64,000 bases of DNA, taken from positions 700,719 through 764,718 of the forward strand of contig NZ_JALAMS010000001.1 in the NCBI RefSeq assembly GCF_026790145.1, given 5' to 3'. Shown here piece by piece: positions 1 to 7,674 of this stretch (positions within the stretch are counted from its first letter, which is position 1; every line of letters begins with the position of its first letter). The notes beneath the pieces are model-generated. The model was not told the DNA's origin, did no database searches, and worked only from the letters and a program-made list of their open reading frames with translations. Origin of the DNA: Bacillus_I endophytica_A. GTDB lineage: Bacteria; Bacillota; Bacilli; Bacillales; Bacillaceae_H. The translations under genes and the position numbers were made by a program.

Positions 1-165
1 TCACGCCTAATCATTCTATTAAAATAGTAACAAATGCATATATATGATACCCTTTAATTAGCATGATTATACTTATAATAAAACTTTTTGATAAGATTTA
101 AAAGAGTAAAGAGAAATGCTATCTTAGAAAAGTAAACAAGATGAAATAATTAAGGAGGAAGAATA

Positions 166-1266
166 ATGAATGAACGATTAAAAAAAGTAACAACATGGTT
201 AGAGGAAGAAAACATTGATGGAGCTTTTTTCACTTCAACAGAAAACGTATTTTATCTTAGCGAGTTTTATACAGATCCACATGAGCGTCTTTTAGGTTTA
301 TTAGCATCAAAAAAAGGAGATGCGATTCTCATCCTTCCTAAAATGGAAGCAACACAAGCGAGAGATGCAGGATGGGAAGATAAAATGCTATCATATGAAG
401 ATCATGAAGATCCATGGGAGATTCTTGGTCAAAAAATAAGTGAGCTTGGGCTTCAAGGAGCAGAAGAGGTAGCAATTGAAAAAGAAGTTTTAACATACGA
501 AAGAGCTGAAAAACTTAGTGAGATTTTCGAAAAAGCGAGCTTTGTGGATGGATCGAAGAAGATGAACGAACTTCGTCTTATTAAAGAAGAAAAAGAAATT
601 GAGATCTTGAGAAAAGCAGCACAGCTTGCGGACTATGGAGTTGAAGTAGGGGTAAAAGCGTTAAAAGAAGGCGTTACAGAAATGGACGTTGTTGCAACAA
701 TTGAATATGAGCTCAAGCGAAAAGGAATTCGTGAAATGTCATTTTCAACGCTTGTACTTTTCGGAGAAAAATCAGGCCAGCCCCACGGTAATCCAGGAAA
801 CCGCCCTTTGAAGAAGGGCGATTTTGTACTTTTTGATCTTGGTGTTGTGCTTGACGGGTACTGCTCAGATATTACAAGAACAGTTGTTTATCAAAGCGTA
901 AGTGATAAACAAAGAGAAATTTATGATACAGTACTTCGAGCTAGCAATGCTTCACTCGAAGAGAGCCGTCCAGGAACAAGAATTGGTGATCTTGATATTG
1001 TAGCACGAGATACAATTGAGAGAGCAGGTTATGGGGAGTACTTTACGCATCGCATTGGGCATGGACTAGGAATTAGCGTTCATGAGTTTCCATCAATGAG
1101 TAAAAATAACGACGGAGCGTTAAAAGAAGGAATGGTTTATACAATTGAACCTGGTATCTATCTCTCAGATCTTGGAGGAGTTCGAATTGAAGATGATGTA
1201 TTAGTTACAAAGGATGGATATGAAACCCTCACAAAATTTCCAAAAGAGCTTCTCGTTATTTCTTAA
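166..1266 (+). CDS. M24 family Xaa-Pro dipeptidase (YkvY-like)
   Basis: Cytosolic metallopeptidase expected to cleave Xaa-Pro dipeptides. An N-terminal creatinase-like domain (about 1-130) precedes the pita-bread catalytic domain (about 140-360). The five dinuclear metal ligands of the family are visible: D224 and D235, H299 in the RIGHGLG motif, E328 in TIEPG and E342. Length 366 aa is normal. The ATG is preceded by AAGGAGGAAG at good spacing. It appears monocistronic, followed by a short membrane protein gene. The closest relative I recognise is B. subtilis YkvY; distinguishing it from PepQ/YqhT by eye is not certain. Confidence 0.9.
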   Translation: MNERLKKVTTWLEEENIDGAFFTSTENVFYLSEFYTDPHERLLGLLASKKGDAILILPKMEATQARDAGWEDKMLSYEDHEDPWEILGQKISELGLQGAEEVAIEKEVLTYERAEKLSEIFEKASFVDGSKKMNELRLIKEEKEIEILRKAAQLADYGVEVGVKALKEGVTEMDVVATIEYELKRKGIREMSFSTLVLFGEKSGQPHGNPGNRPLKKGDFVLFDLGVVLDGYCSDITRTVVYQSVSDKQREIYDTVLRASNASLEESRPGTRIGDLDIVARDTIERAGYGEYFTHRIGHGLGISVHEFPSMSKNNDGALKEGMVYTIEPGIYLSDLGGVRIEDDVLVTKDGYETLTKFPKELLVIS

Positions 1267-1381
1267 TAAATTGTGAACAAGTGGTGACACTAATAAGAAA
1301 AGGAATTTTTTAAAACGCTATTTTCTTGTTTTCACTCCTCAATATATGGTCTAATTTGGAGGAGGGAAGGAGCTACAAAAA

Positions 1382-1606
1382 ATGAATGAACCTAATGAAA
1401 ATGAAGATGAATACAGAAAAGGAAAGCGAATATTTTGGCTAATTTGGATTGTTCCAATTATAGGAGCACTTGTTGTGGCGGCTGTGGCCTTTTTAATGCA
1501 GCCAACGCCAAATGAAAAGCCTCGTGATATTGGACCACCAGCGCCAAAAGTTCCTCATGAACAGTCAACAAGCTATATAGTAGATATGGATCACTTTCAT
1601 ATTTAA
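1382..1606 (+). CDS. small single-pass membrane protein, unknown function
   Basis: A 74-aa protein with an acidic/charged N-terminus (about 1-16), one hydrophobic segment (about 17-40) and a proline-rich tail ending in a His-containing stretch (DHFHI). The start has a strong purine-rich site (GGAGGAGGGAAGGAG) about 9 bases upstream, and a rho-independent terminator follows immediately, so it looks like a real gene. I do not recognise the family. Confidence 0.6.
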   Translation: MNEPNENEDEYRKGKRIFWLIWIVPIIGALVVAAVAFLMQPTPNEKPRDIGPPAPKVPHEQSTSYIVDMDHFHI

Positions 1607-1637
1607 AAAAGAAGCACAAAAAGTGCTTCTTTTTTTA
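1605..1637 (+). terminator. rho-independent terminator
   Basis: Hairpin with arms GAAGCAC / GTGCTTC extended by A/T pairs, followed by a run of eight T. It ends the 74-aa membrane protein gene and isolates it from the toxin-like ORF downstream. Confidence 0.85.
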
Positions 1638-1695
1638 TGGAGATTTGTCATTATAACAGAAAGTTCGCAATAAGCTAGTATTAAACGTTAGCGAG

Positions 1696-2049
1696 GTGTT
1701 GCCCGTTGGTTTAGCTCCGTTTTCACCCGTATATTCTACCTCTCTGTTAGTGGATCATTTGTTAGTTCAGCTGCAAGCAATGAATGAAAATCAAATTCAT
1801 CATGTTATTTATGGGAGTAGGCGAAGCAATCACTATTGGGAACGTCTTGTACCAAATCGAAATTGGGACGAGATTGATAAAATCATTAGACTTGTAATTC
1901 AAACAGGACAAGATCAAAAATATAAAAAAATTTTTAAGCGTACAAAGAGGATTGAGGGAGAACCTGTTGAAGTTGTTTATTTACAATTAAAAGACGGATC
2001 CTACAAACTTTCAAACGCATGGATAAACTTCGAAGGAAAAACGTTATAG
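1696..2049 (+). CDS. orphan polymorphic-toxin C-terminal-domain-like protein, possibly 5'-truncated
   Basis: A 117-aa ORF followed by a SUKH-type gene. The C-terminal ~85 residues (from HHVIYGSRRSNHYW onward; many K/R, several aromatic residues, ending in a strand-rich SNAWINF segment) look like the small nuclease-type toxin modules found at the C-termini of LXG/polymorphic toxins, but I could not assign a named family. The start is poor: only GTG 1696 or TTG 1699 with a misplaced GAGG; the frame is open upstream only to a stop at 1654-1656, and no ATG with a ribosome site precedes the domain. It may be a displaced or orphan toxin tip that lost its trafficking part. Function is inference from the neighbour and general composition. 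Confidence 0.45.
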   Translation: MLPVGLAPFSPVYSTSLLVDHLLVQLQAMNENQIHHVIYGSRRSNHYWERLVPNRNWDEIDKIIRLVIQTGQDQKYKKIFKRTKRIEGEPVEVVYLQLKDGSYKLSNAWINFEGKTL

Positions 2050-2058
2050 CATGCTGAG

Positions 2059-2087
2059 AAAGTGGTGCGCCGTGTACTGCTTTTTTT
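2059..2087 (+). terminator. weak rho-independent terminator
   Basis: AAGTGGT / ACTGCTT stem using two G-U pairs around a 9-base loop, followed by seven T. It lies between the toxin-like ORF and the SUKH gene. Confidence 0.4.
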
Positions 2088-2132
2088 ATATTTTATTTAT
2101 AAAATTATTTGTGAAAAGAAAGGAAGAAAAAA

Positions 2133-2573
2133 ATGAAAAAATTTCAGTATTTGCAAAGCTATGTTCATAAGAAACCTTTAACATCTTTTCCTGCCGCTCT
2201 TCACGTTTTCTTTCCTGCTTCTTCTCAAGAAATCAAACAATGTGAGCAGTATTTTACGGGAGGATTACCAAAGGAGCTTGCCGTTTTTTATAAAGAAGTA
2301 GGATTTGGATTTGTGTATCCTGAAGCGTCCCAGCGGTTGTTTAATCGGATTATCAGTCCTTCAGAATTAATAGAGCTATCTTCTAGAGAAGCGACAATGC
2401 TACCATTTTTAGAAGTAAAAGAGGATATTTATATGTTCATAGATCATACAGGCTCTATTTATTGGCAACATGAACGAATTGCAACAGATATTAGAGATTT
2501 GTTGGCTAAAATGGAGCAGCGGTTAACATTTTTCTTAAGAGGTTCATCTTTCACATTATCTTTACTCGCTTAG
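2133..2573 (+). CDS. SMI1/KNR4 (SUKH) family protein, probable immunity protein
   Basis: 146 aa. The region from about residue 24 to 75 has the SUKH signature: an 'FPASSQEIKQCEQYF' helix, the LPKELAVFYKEVGFGF segment, then a strand and SPSELIEL. SUKH proteins are widespread immunity proteins that neutralise polymorphic toxins, so with the preceding toxin-like ORF it suggests a toxin/immunity pair. It has its own good ribosome site (AAAGGAAG, 6-7 bases before ATG), unlike the toxin-like ORF. Family call is good; the specific target is not known. Confidence 0.75.
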   Translation: MKKFQYLQSYVHKKPLTSFPAALHVFFPASSQEIKQCEQYFTGGLPKELAVFYKEVGFGFVYPEASQRLFNRIISPSELIELSSREATMLPFLEVKEDIYMFIDHTGSIYWQHERIATDIRDLLAKMEQRLTFFLRGSSFTLSLLA

Positions 2574-2641
2574 ATTTCAGAAAATTGAAACTTATAGCCT
2601 TTCTTTTCGTATTACTGTAATAAGGAAAGGGAGGGGAAAAG

Positions 2642-2860
2642 ATGAACTTTTTTGTAATAGGAGCCATTATTTTATTATTTATGGCAGGTATTATTCTTTT
2701 GCTTGTAAATATGAGTAATGATGAAAAGAAAAAAGAGAGAAAGAAAAGAAGCAAAGTGTCAAGCGATGCTGGCCATACGAGCGGTTTTAGCTTTTTTGCA
2801 AGTGATTCAAGTTCGTGTGATAGTGGCGGAAGTGATGGCGGTGGAGGAGGATGTGATTAG
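2642..2860 (+). CDS. small membrane protein with Ser/Gly/Cys-rich tail
   Basis: 72 aa: one N-terminal transmembrane segment (about 3-23), a very basic stretch (KKKERKKRSK, about 29-38) and a low-complexity Ser/Gly tail with two Cys ending GGGGGCD. The ribosome site GGAAAGGGAGGGG lies just upstream of the ATG. Such Gly-rich, Cys-ended tails occur on small Bacillus envelope proteins of unknown role. A strong bidirectional terminator follows. Confidence 0.65.
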   Translation: MNFFVIGAIILLFMAGIILLLVNMSNDEKKKERKKRSKVSSDAGHTSGFSFFASDSSSCDSGGSDGGGGGCD

Positions 2861-2865
2861 AGATT

Positions 2866-2903
2866 TAAAAGAGGTGGATGCGTACGCATCCGCCTCTTTT
2901 TTG
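2866..2903. terminator. bidirectional terminator
   Basis: 12-bp stem GAGGTGGATGCG / CGCATCCGCCTC (one G-U pair) flanked by AAAA on the left and TTTTTT on the right, between the convergent 72-aa protein gene and the ABC permease gene. Confidence 0.85.
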
Positions 2904-2906
2904 ATA

Positions 2907-3824
2907 TTAACCGTTTGTGATGTCCCGTTTTGAGAAGACAAAATAGGCAGCAAATAAAAAGACGGCAATGTGAACAATTTGGACAATAAATGTAAATGAT
3001 ACGTCTTCAGCTCCGACAAGGGAAGTATTCGCAAAGAATAAATATTTTGCCCAGTCGAATTTTGACTGAAGGAAGAAATCAATTGCGTTACTTGAAAGCA
3101 TAAGGAAAATAGAAATCCCAACCGCAATGGCGTTCGCTTTAAAAACAGTCGCAAGCGCAAATGCTAAAATAGCGACAAGTAAGATGTCTATAATCCCATA
3201 AAGATAAGACAAAAAGAAATCTCCATCAATAGCAACTTCTTTAATTCCACTTACAGAACTCATATCAAAAATTGTAGCGCTTGTTTCAAATCCAAACAAG
3301 ATGATTCCGATAAGGAAACAAGAAGCAAGCAATACAGCAAGAAAGACAAGAGAAGTTAAGAAAATAGCAATAAGTTTTGATGTTAAAATCTTATAGCGTT
3401 TAAACGGACGAATCATAAGAAGTTTAATACTTCCAAAAGAGAATTCACTCGAAACCGTTGTTGCTGCGATTACAACCATAAATAGAGCAACAAAGGAGAT
3501 TAAAAAGGTAGATTCATTTAAAAATTGAGGAAGTGTATATCCATAAGGATTAATATTTTTATCAAGTGCAAGCTGATTTTTCGCAATATTTTCTTGAGCA
3601 AACTGCTTCTCATCATCTGACGCTTTCGAGTCATTTAGCGTTTTTTGATCATCGTTGATTTCATCTTGCACCGTCTGTTTCCAGTCATCTCCTGCAAGGA
3701 AGTTAGTTGTTTGCTGACTAATGATGGCAATTCCAATTGCCGCAACTACGGTTAAAATCAGCATTACGAGCGTTCCGCGACGTCTAAAAATTTTCATCCA
3801 TTCATTTTGTACTAAACTCATCAT
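2907..3824 (-). CDS. ABC-2 type transporter permease
   Basis: 305 aa membrane component of a BcrA-type exporter. One transmembrane helix at about 19-39 is followed by a polar extracellular loop rich in D/N/Q/K (about 45-100) and then five further hydrophobic segments, the typical ABC-2 permease layout. Its ATG overlaps the stop of the ATPase gene in ATGA, showing translational coupling. It is expected to pair with that ATPase. The substrate is unknown; antibiotics such as bacitracin are typical for this class. The ECF-type promoter upstream of the operon fits an envelope-stress role. Confidence 0.85.
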   Translation of the reverse strand: MMSLVQNEWMKIFRRRGTLVMLILTVVAAIGIAIISQQTTNFLAGDDWKQTVQDEINDDQKTLNDSKASDDEKQFAQENIAKNQLALDKNINPYGYTLPQFLNESTFLISFVALFMVVIAATTVSSEFSFGSIKLLMIRPFKRYKILTSKLIAIFLTSLVFLAVLLASCFLIGIILFGFETSATIFDMSSVSGIKEVAIDGDFFLSYLYGIIDILLVAILAFALATVFKANAIAVGISIFLMLSSNAIDFFLQSKFDWAKYLFFANTSLVGAEDVSFTFIVQIVHIAVFLFAAYFVFSKRDITNG

Positions 3825-4732
3825 TTTTGGTCGCCTCCTGTCATTTCAAAGAATGAATCTTCAAGTGTTTTGCGGACAGGATTAAAGCGATAAAGCGTAA
3901 ATCCATTGTCAAAAAGTTCTTTCATGAGAGGAGAAGCTTCAAGCTTTGTAATTGAAACTTGGACAAGATCTTCTTTTTGCTCCGCTTTTAGTCCTTTTTC
4001 TGTTAAGAAAGCGACAACGTTTTCTGCTTGATCACACTGCAATTCATAAATAGAAGAAGTATCATCCGTACTGTTTTGATTCACATCTTGTACGCGAACA
4101 AGCTTCCCTTTACTAATAACAACAATACGATCACACATTTGTTCAATCTCAGCAAGTAAATGTGAAGAAACTAACACAGATAGTCCTCTTTCATGAGAAA
4201 GCTTCTTTAAAAGAAGACGGAACTCACGAATACCAGCAGGATCAAGGCCATTTGTTGGCTCGTCCAAAATTAAAAACTTAGGATTATGTAGGAGAGCTTG
4301 AGCTAAACCTAGTCGCTGCCGCATGCCGAGTGAATATGTTTTCACCTTTTTATCAAGGTAAGAATCAATTTCTAGCCATTCTGCAACTTCTTTCATTCGT
4401 TCCTTTGTAACATTTTTATGCATACGAGCAAAATGGAGAAGGTTCTGACGTCCTGTTAAATAAGGATAGAACTCCGGATTCTCAACAATTGCTCCAACTC
4501 CCTCAAGTGTTTTTTCAAACTCCTGCTTGATGCTGTGGCCGTTAATTAAAACATCCCCGCTATTCATTGAAATAAGGCCAACCATCATCCTGATCGTTGT
4601 TGTTTTACCTGCGCCGTTTGGGCCAACAAGTCCAATAATCTCGCCTTTTCGAATTGAAAAAGAAAGATTATCAATAATGGTGTTCTTACCAATTACTTTC
4701 TGAAGTTCACGAACTTCAACCATGTTTTCCAT
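3821..4732 (-). CDS. ABC transporter ATP-binding protein (BcrA-like)
   Basis: 303 aa nucleotide-binding subunit. Walker A GPNGAGKTT at 37-45, ABC signature SLGMRQR at 134-140, Walker B LILD with catalytic E at 154-158, D-loop at 164 and H-loop H191 are all intact. The C-terminal ~90 residues form the extra domain typical of BcrA/CcmA-type exporters. The ATG is preceded by AAAGGAGG on the minus strand. It is the first gene of a two-gene operon with the downstream permease. Confidence 0.9.
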   Translation of the reverse strand: MENMVEVRELQKVIGKNTIIDNLSFSIRKGEIIGLVGPNGAGKTTTIRMMVGLISMNSGDVLINGHSIKQEFEKTLEGVGAIVENPEFYPYLTGRQNLLHFARMHKNVTKERMKEVAEWLEIDSYLDKKVKTYSLGMRQRLGLAQALLHNPKFLILDEPTNGLDPAGIREFRLLLKKLSHERGLSVLVSSHLLAEIEQMCDRIVVISKGKLVRVQDVNQNSTDDTSSIYELQCDQAENVVAFLTEKGLKAEQKEDLVQVSITKLEASPLMKELFDNGFTLYRFNPVRKTLEDSFFEMTGGDQK

Positions 4733-4780
4733 TCTATTTCCTCCTTTGATAGATTGTGAGTTTCTTTCACACTATAGTAG

Positions 4781-4806
4781 TACGAAGAAGGAAGAAGTTG
4801 GTTTCG
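4781..4806 (-). promoter_or_regulatory. candidate ECF sigma promoter of the ABC exporter operon
   Basis: Read on the minus strand: CGAAAC at 4806-4801, a 16-base spacer, then CGTA at 4784-4781, about 50 bases before the ATPase start. The known consensus for SigW/SigM-type ECF factors is TGAAAC-N16-CGTA, so one base differs. Assignment is by motif only. Confidence 0.5.
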
Positions 4807-4854
4807 TTAAAAGTTCATTTTTAAATAAGTTATTTACTTTCTTTTGAAAATCCA

Positions 4855-4873
4855 TTATCCTTAGTAAGGATAA
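4855..4873. repeat. 19-base inverted repeat next to Zur box
   Basis: Perfect 9-bp arms TTATCCTTA / TAAGGATAA around a single G. It abuts the Zur-like box on its right, as if it were a second operator. No protein is assigned to it. Confidence 0.6.
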
Positions 4874-4874
4874 A

Positions 4875-4889
4875 TCGTAATCATTACGT
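4875..4889 (+). promoter_or_regulatory. Zur box (zinc-responsive operator)
   Basis: TCGTAATCATTACGT matches the established Bacillus Zur consensus TCGTAATNATTACGA at 14 of 15 positions, with a perfect CGTAAT/ATTACG core at 4876-4888. It precedes the broken 22-codon ORF and lies about 230 bases before the MATE gene. Confidence 0.75.
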
Positions 4890-4903
4890 ATTGTGAGGGT
4901 GCC

Positions 4904-4972
4904 ATGAAGAAAATTAAAGGGTTATTTTTATCTTTAACTGCTTTTTCTATCTTAGAATTTTTAAAAGAATAA
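4904..4972 (+). pseudogene. remnant of a Zur-controlled exported protein (signal-peptide fragment)
   Basis: A 22-codon ORF with a GAGGG ribosome site. It begins MKKIKGLFLSLTAFSIL, which looks exactly like the start of a lipoprotein or secretory signal peptide, then ends after LEFLKE. Sitting right behind a Zur box, it resembles the beginning of a zinc ABC transporter binding protein (ZnuA/AdcA type) whose remainder has been deleted. The identity of the lost gene is inference; it could instead be a genuine tiny peptide. Confidence 0.4.
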
Positions 4973-5117
4973 TATGGAATCTCTTATTTGTTTCTTTCGC
5001 ATAATCTAAGTTCTGTGTAAGGGGGGAGCGACAAAAATAGAGTGATGAAAGAAGGCGCTAGTGTTGATACATGTTAGCCAGAACATTTGCTTTTTAAAAG
5101 AGTAAGGAAGTGAAACT

Positions 5118-6434
5118 ATGAGACATAAAGAATATCTTAGCTTAGCTATTCCGCTTATGCTGTCAACAATGACAACTCCCATTCTCGGTGCCGTTGACAC
5201 AGCAGTTGTTGGACACGTAAGCGGAGCTACATATATTGGAGCAGTTGCCATTGGTAGCTTAATTTTTAGCACGATTTATTGGCTGTTTGGTTTTTTAAGA
5301 GTAAGCACGTCGGGATTTTCAGCCCAAGCAGTAGGAAAGGGAGCAAAAGAAGAACTTCTTCATGCTTTAACACGGCCGATGTTTCTTGCTCTACTTGTTG
5401 GCGTTTCTTTTATTTTATTGCAGTGGCCGATCGGCAAGATAGCATTAATGGTTATCAAACCAAGTCAGGAAGTTCAGGAACTTGCATTAAACTATTTTTA
5501 TATCCGCATATGGGGAGCACCATTTGCACTTATAACATATGTCATATTAGGCTTTTTAATTGGCACTGGGCGGGTAAAAGTGTCTCTTTTTCTTCAAATT
5601 GGAATGAACGTTGTAAATATCGCTCTCGACTTTTTATTTGTGCAAGGATTTGGTTGGGCAGTCAAGGGCGTTGCTTTTGCAACCCTCATTGCTGAAGTTT
5701 TGGGAGCCGTCGTGGGAATAATTATTATTGCTCAAACATTTAACCTTTCTTTAAAAAAATGGTCATTTGGGAGCACTGCTGATTTTTCCTCTTTAAAAAA
5801 AATGCTTGAAGTCAATCGTGATCTTTTTATTAGAACGTTTTGTTTAATTGTTATGTACAATATGTTTACAGCAAAAGGAGCGGATTTTGGTACAGAAATA
5901 CTAGCAGCAAACGCCATTCTTCTTCAAATTCAATTTATTATGGCTTATTGTTTAGATGGTTTTGCTAATGCTACAAGTATTGTTATAGGAAGAGCTGTTG
6001 GAGGTAATAACGAATCTCTGTATAACAAAGGTCTTTCGCTTACAATATATTGGGGCCTCATTGTTGTTTGTTTCTTAAGTTTGTGCTACTTCTTTATAGA
6101 CAGCGCTTTGTTCTCGTTATTTACAAACGACATGAGCACAATTGAAGCCGCTAAAAAGTATAGTTTCTGGCTCACTCTATTTCCTTTTGCTACAGGTGCT
6201 GGTTTGCTTTTTTACGGTGTTTTCACAGGAGCAACAAGAGCAAAACCAATTCGAGATTCTACTATTTTTGCACTCTTTTTCTTTTTAGCTTCATATTTCT
6301 TGCTTCCCCCGTTTTATGGAAATCACGGGTTGTGGATTGCCTTTTTAATATTTAATGCTGGTCGTTCTTTATTTTTGGTTGCTTCTTTGCCAAAGCTGAA
6401 AAAACAAGTACTGACCAAAGGGATGTCTGTTTAA
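5118..6434 (+). CDS. MATE family efflux transporter (DinF-like)
   Basis: 438-aa cation-coupled multidrug exporter with about 12 transmembrane helices arranged as two homologous halves. The first helix contains 'PLMLSTMTTPILGAVDTAVVGH' features typical of MATE proteins, and the 'FGFLRVSTSGFSAQAVG' segment points to the DinF subgroup. Ribosome site AAGGAAGTGA before the ATG. It stands alone; the DinB-fold gene follows. The substrate cannot be told from sequence. Confidence 0.85.
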   Translation: MRHKEYLSLAIPLMLSTMTTPILGAVDTAVVGHVSGATYIGAVAIGSLIFSTIYWLFGFLRVSTSGFSAQAVGKGAKEELLHALTRPMFLALLVGVSFILLQWPIGKIALMVIKPSQEVQELALNYFYIRIWGAPFALITYVILGFLIGTGRVKVSLFLQIGMNVVNIALDFLFVQGFGWAVKGVAFATLIAEVLGAVVGIIIIAQTFNLSLKKWSFGSTADFSSLKKMLEVNRDLFIRTFCLIVMYNMFTAKGADFGTEILAANAILLQIQFIMAYCLDGFANATSIVIGRAVGGNNESLYNKGLSLTIYWGLIVVCFLSLCYFFIDSALFSLFTNDMSTIEAAKKYSFWLTLFPFATGAGLLFYGVFTGATRAKPIRDSTIFALFFFLASYFLLPPFYGNHGLWIAFLIFNAGRSLFLVASLPKLKKQVLTKGMSV

Positions 6435-6524
6435 ATATATTTGCTCTATTTTAGTAGAGTTTCAGATGTTATTGCTTTATATTTCCTAATTGAAAAGTGT
6501 AAGATAGGGATGGGAGGCGATATT

Positions 6525-7010
6525 ATGGAAAAAGGTTTAATAAGTCAATTTCAATTTTTACGTTCAGGAACAATTCGTTTACTAGAGACAACATCAGAGG
6601 AAAAGGCTGACGTTATTCCAGAAGGATTCAGCAACTCTATTCACTGGAACTTAGGACATATTGCCGTTATTCAAGAACGCGTGCTATATGGATTAGGATT
6701 ACGACAAAAACCAGAGCTTTCAGAAGAGTTTATTTCTCATTTTGATATGGGAACAGACCCAAAAGAAGACGGATGGGAAAAAACAGCTCCATCACTACAA
6801 GAAGTCAAGAAAGAATTGACTCGTCAGCTTGAACAATTTCCTCAAACATTTGCAGGGAAATTTGGTGAGGAGCTTGTTGAACCATTCAAACTTGGAAGCG
6901 TGGAAATGAAAACAATTGGAGAGCTTTTTTCTTTCAGCCTTTGGCACGAAACTCTTCATGATGGTGTAATTAAAGGATTGAATTATGCTTTAAAAGGGCA
7001 AAGTAAATAA
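6525..7010 (+). CDS. DinB family protein (DinB_2 fold)
   Basis: 161 aa. Start chosen at ATG 6525 because GGGAGGCGA lies directly upstream; an in-frame extension to 6441 has no ribosome site. The conserved four-helix metal-binding fold is signalled by the NLGHIA helix and the C-terminal LWHETLHDGV motif, giving three histidines for a metal site. DinB/YfiT proteins include thiol-dependent transferases such as bacillithiol S-transferases, but the exact activity here is unknown. Ends in a strong terminator. Confidence 0.85.
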   Translation: MEKGLISQFQFLRSGTIRLLETTSEEKADVIPEGFSNSIHWNLGHIAVIQERVLYGLGLRQKPELSEEFISHFDMGTDPKEDGWEKTAPSLQEVKKELTRQLEQFPQTFAGKFGEELVEPFKLGSVEMKTIGELFSFSLWHETLHDGVIKGLNYALKGQSK

Positions 7011-7014
7011 GGAG

Positions 7015-7041
7015 AAGGCCGTTCATCGGACGGCCTTTTTC
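7015..7041 (+). terminator. rho-independent terminator
   Basis: 8-bp stem AAGGCCGT / ACGGCCTT with a 7-base loop and T run, just after the DinB-fold gene. Confidence 0.85.
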
Positions 7042-7134
7042 TTATTTAGAAGAAAATAAATATAAAGCAGTACACAACAGGGATGAAATCTATGTTAAGA
7101 TTAGGAAAAATCGCTGTTATGAGGAAGGATTGTT

Positions 7135-7590
7135 ATGGAAAGATACGTTGAGCAGATGAGAAAGAAAATAGGGGCGTCTTCTCTTTTTGTCCCAAGTGCC
7201 ATGATTATCGTTGTGAATGAGGAAAATAAAGTACTTTTATTACATAGGAAAGATACAGAAACATGGGGATTGCCGAGTGGAGCTATGGAGCTTGGAGAAA
7301 CATTTGAAGAAGCAGCCGCAAGACAGCTCAAAGAAGAAACAGGGTTAACAGCTCATAAACTTCAATTTATGGATATTCTTTCAGGGGAAGACTACTATTT
7401 TAAATATCCTAACGGTGATGAAGTGTATAATATCATTTCCGTTTTTTTAGCTATTGACCCATATGGAAGCTTGCAGTGTAACTTTAAGGAAGCAAAGAAA
7501 CTTTCTTTCTTTTCTCAAGATAATTTACCGCCGCTTGAGAAGAGAACGAGTAAAGTGTTACTAAAAGTAGGTGCAACAATACTAGAATAA
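7135..7590 (+). CDS. Nudix hydrolase
   Basis: 151 aa single-domain Nudix protein. The box is G49-AMELG-E with RQLKEETGL following. The invariant first Glu of the REUXEE part is Gln here, a change that usually affects metal binding or catalysis, while the last two Glu are kept. Substrate is unknown. An in-frame GAGGAAGG lies upstream of the ATG. The next gene is also a Nudix hydrolase, though of another subfamily. Confidence 0.85.
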   Translation: MERYVEQMRKKIGASSLFVPSAMIIVVNEENKVLLLHRKDTETWGLPSGAMELGETFEEAAARQLKEETGLTAHKLQFMDILSGEDYYFKYPNGDEVYNIISVFLAIDPYGSLQCNFKEAKKLSFFSQDNLPPLEKRTSKVLLKVGATILE

Positions 7591-7674
7591 ATAGAGAAAC
7601 ATGCCTTTTCATCTTTGCATACTATAAAAGACGAGCGTCTTTTTGCTCGAAAACTAGATAAAGGGTGAGAGACC

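Noticed and set aside
2551..2754. Minus-strand ORF of 67 codons over the SUKH/72-aa gene junction
   Set aside because: No ribosome site, composition driven by AT-rich antisense of real genes.
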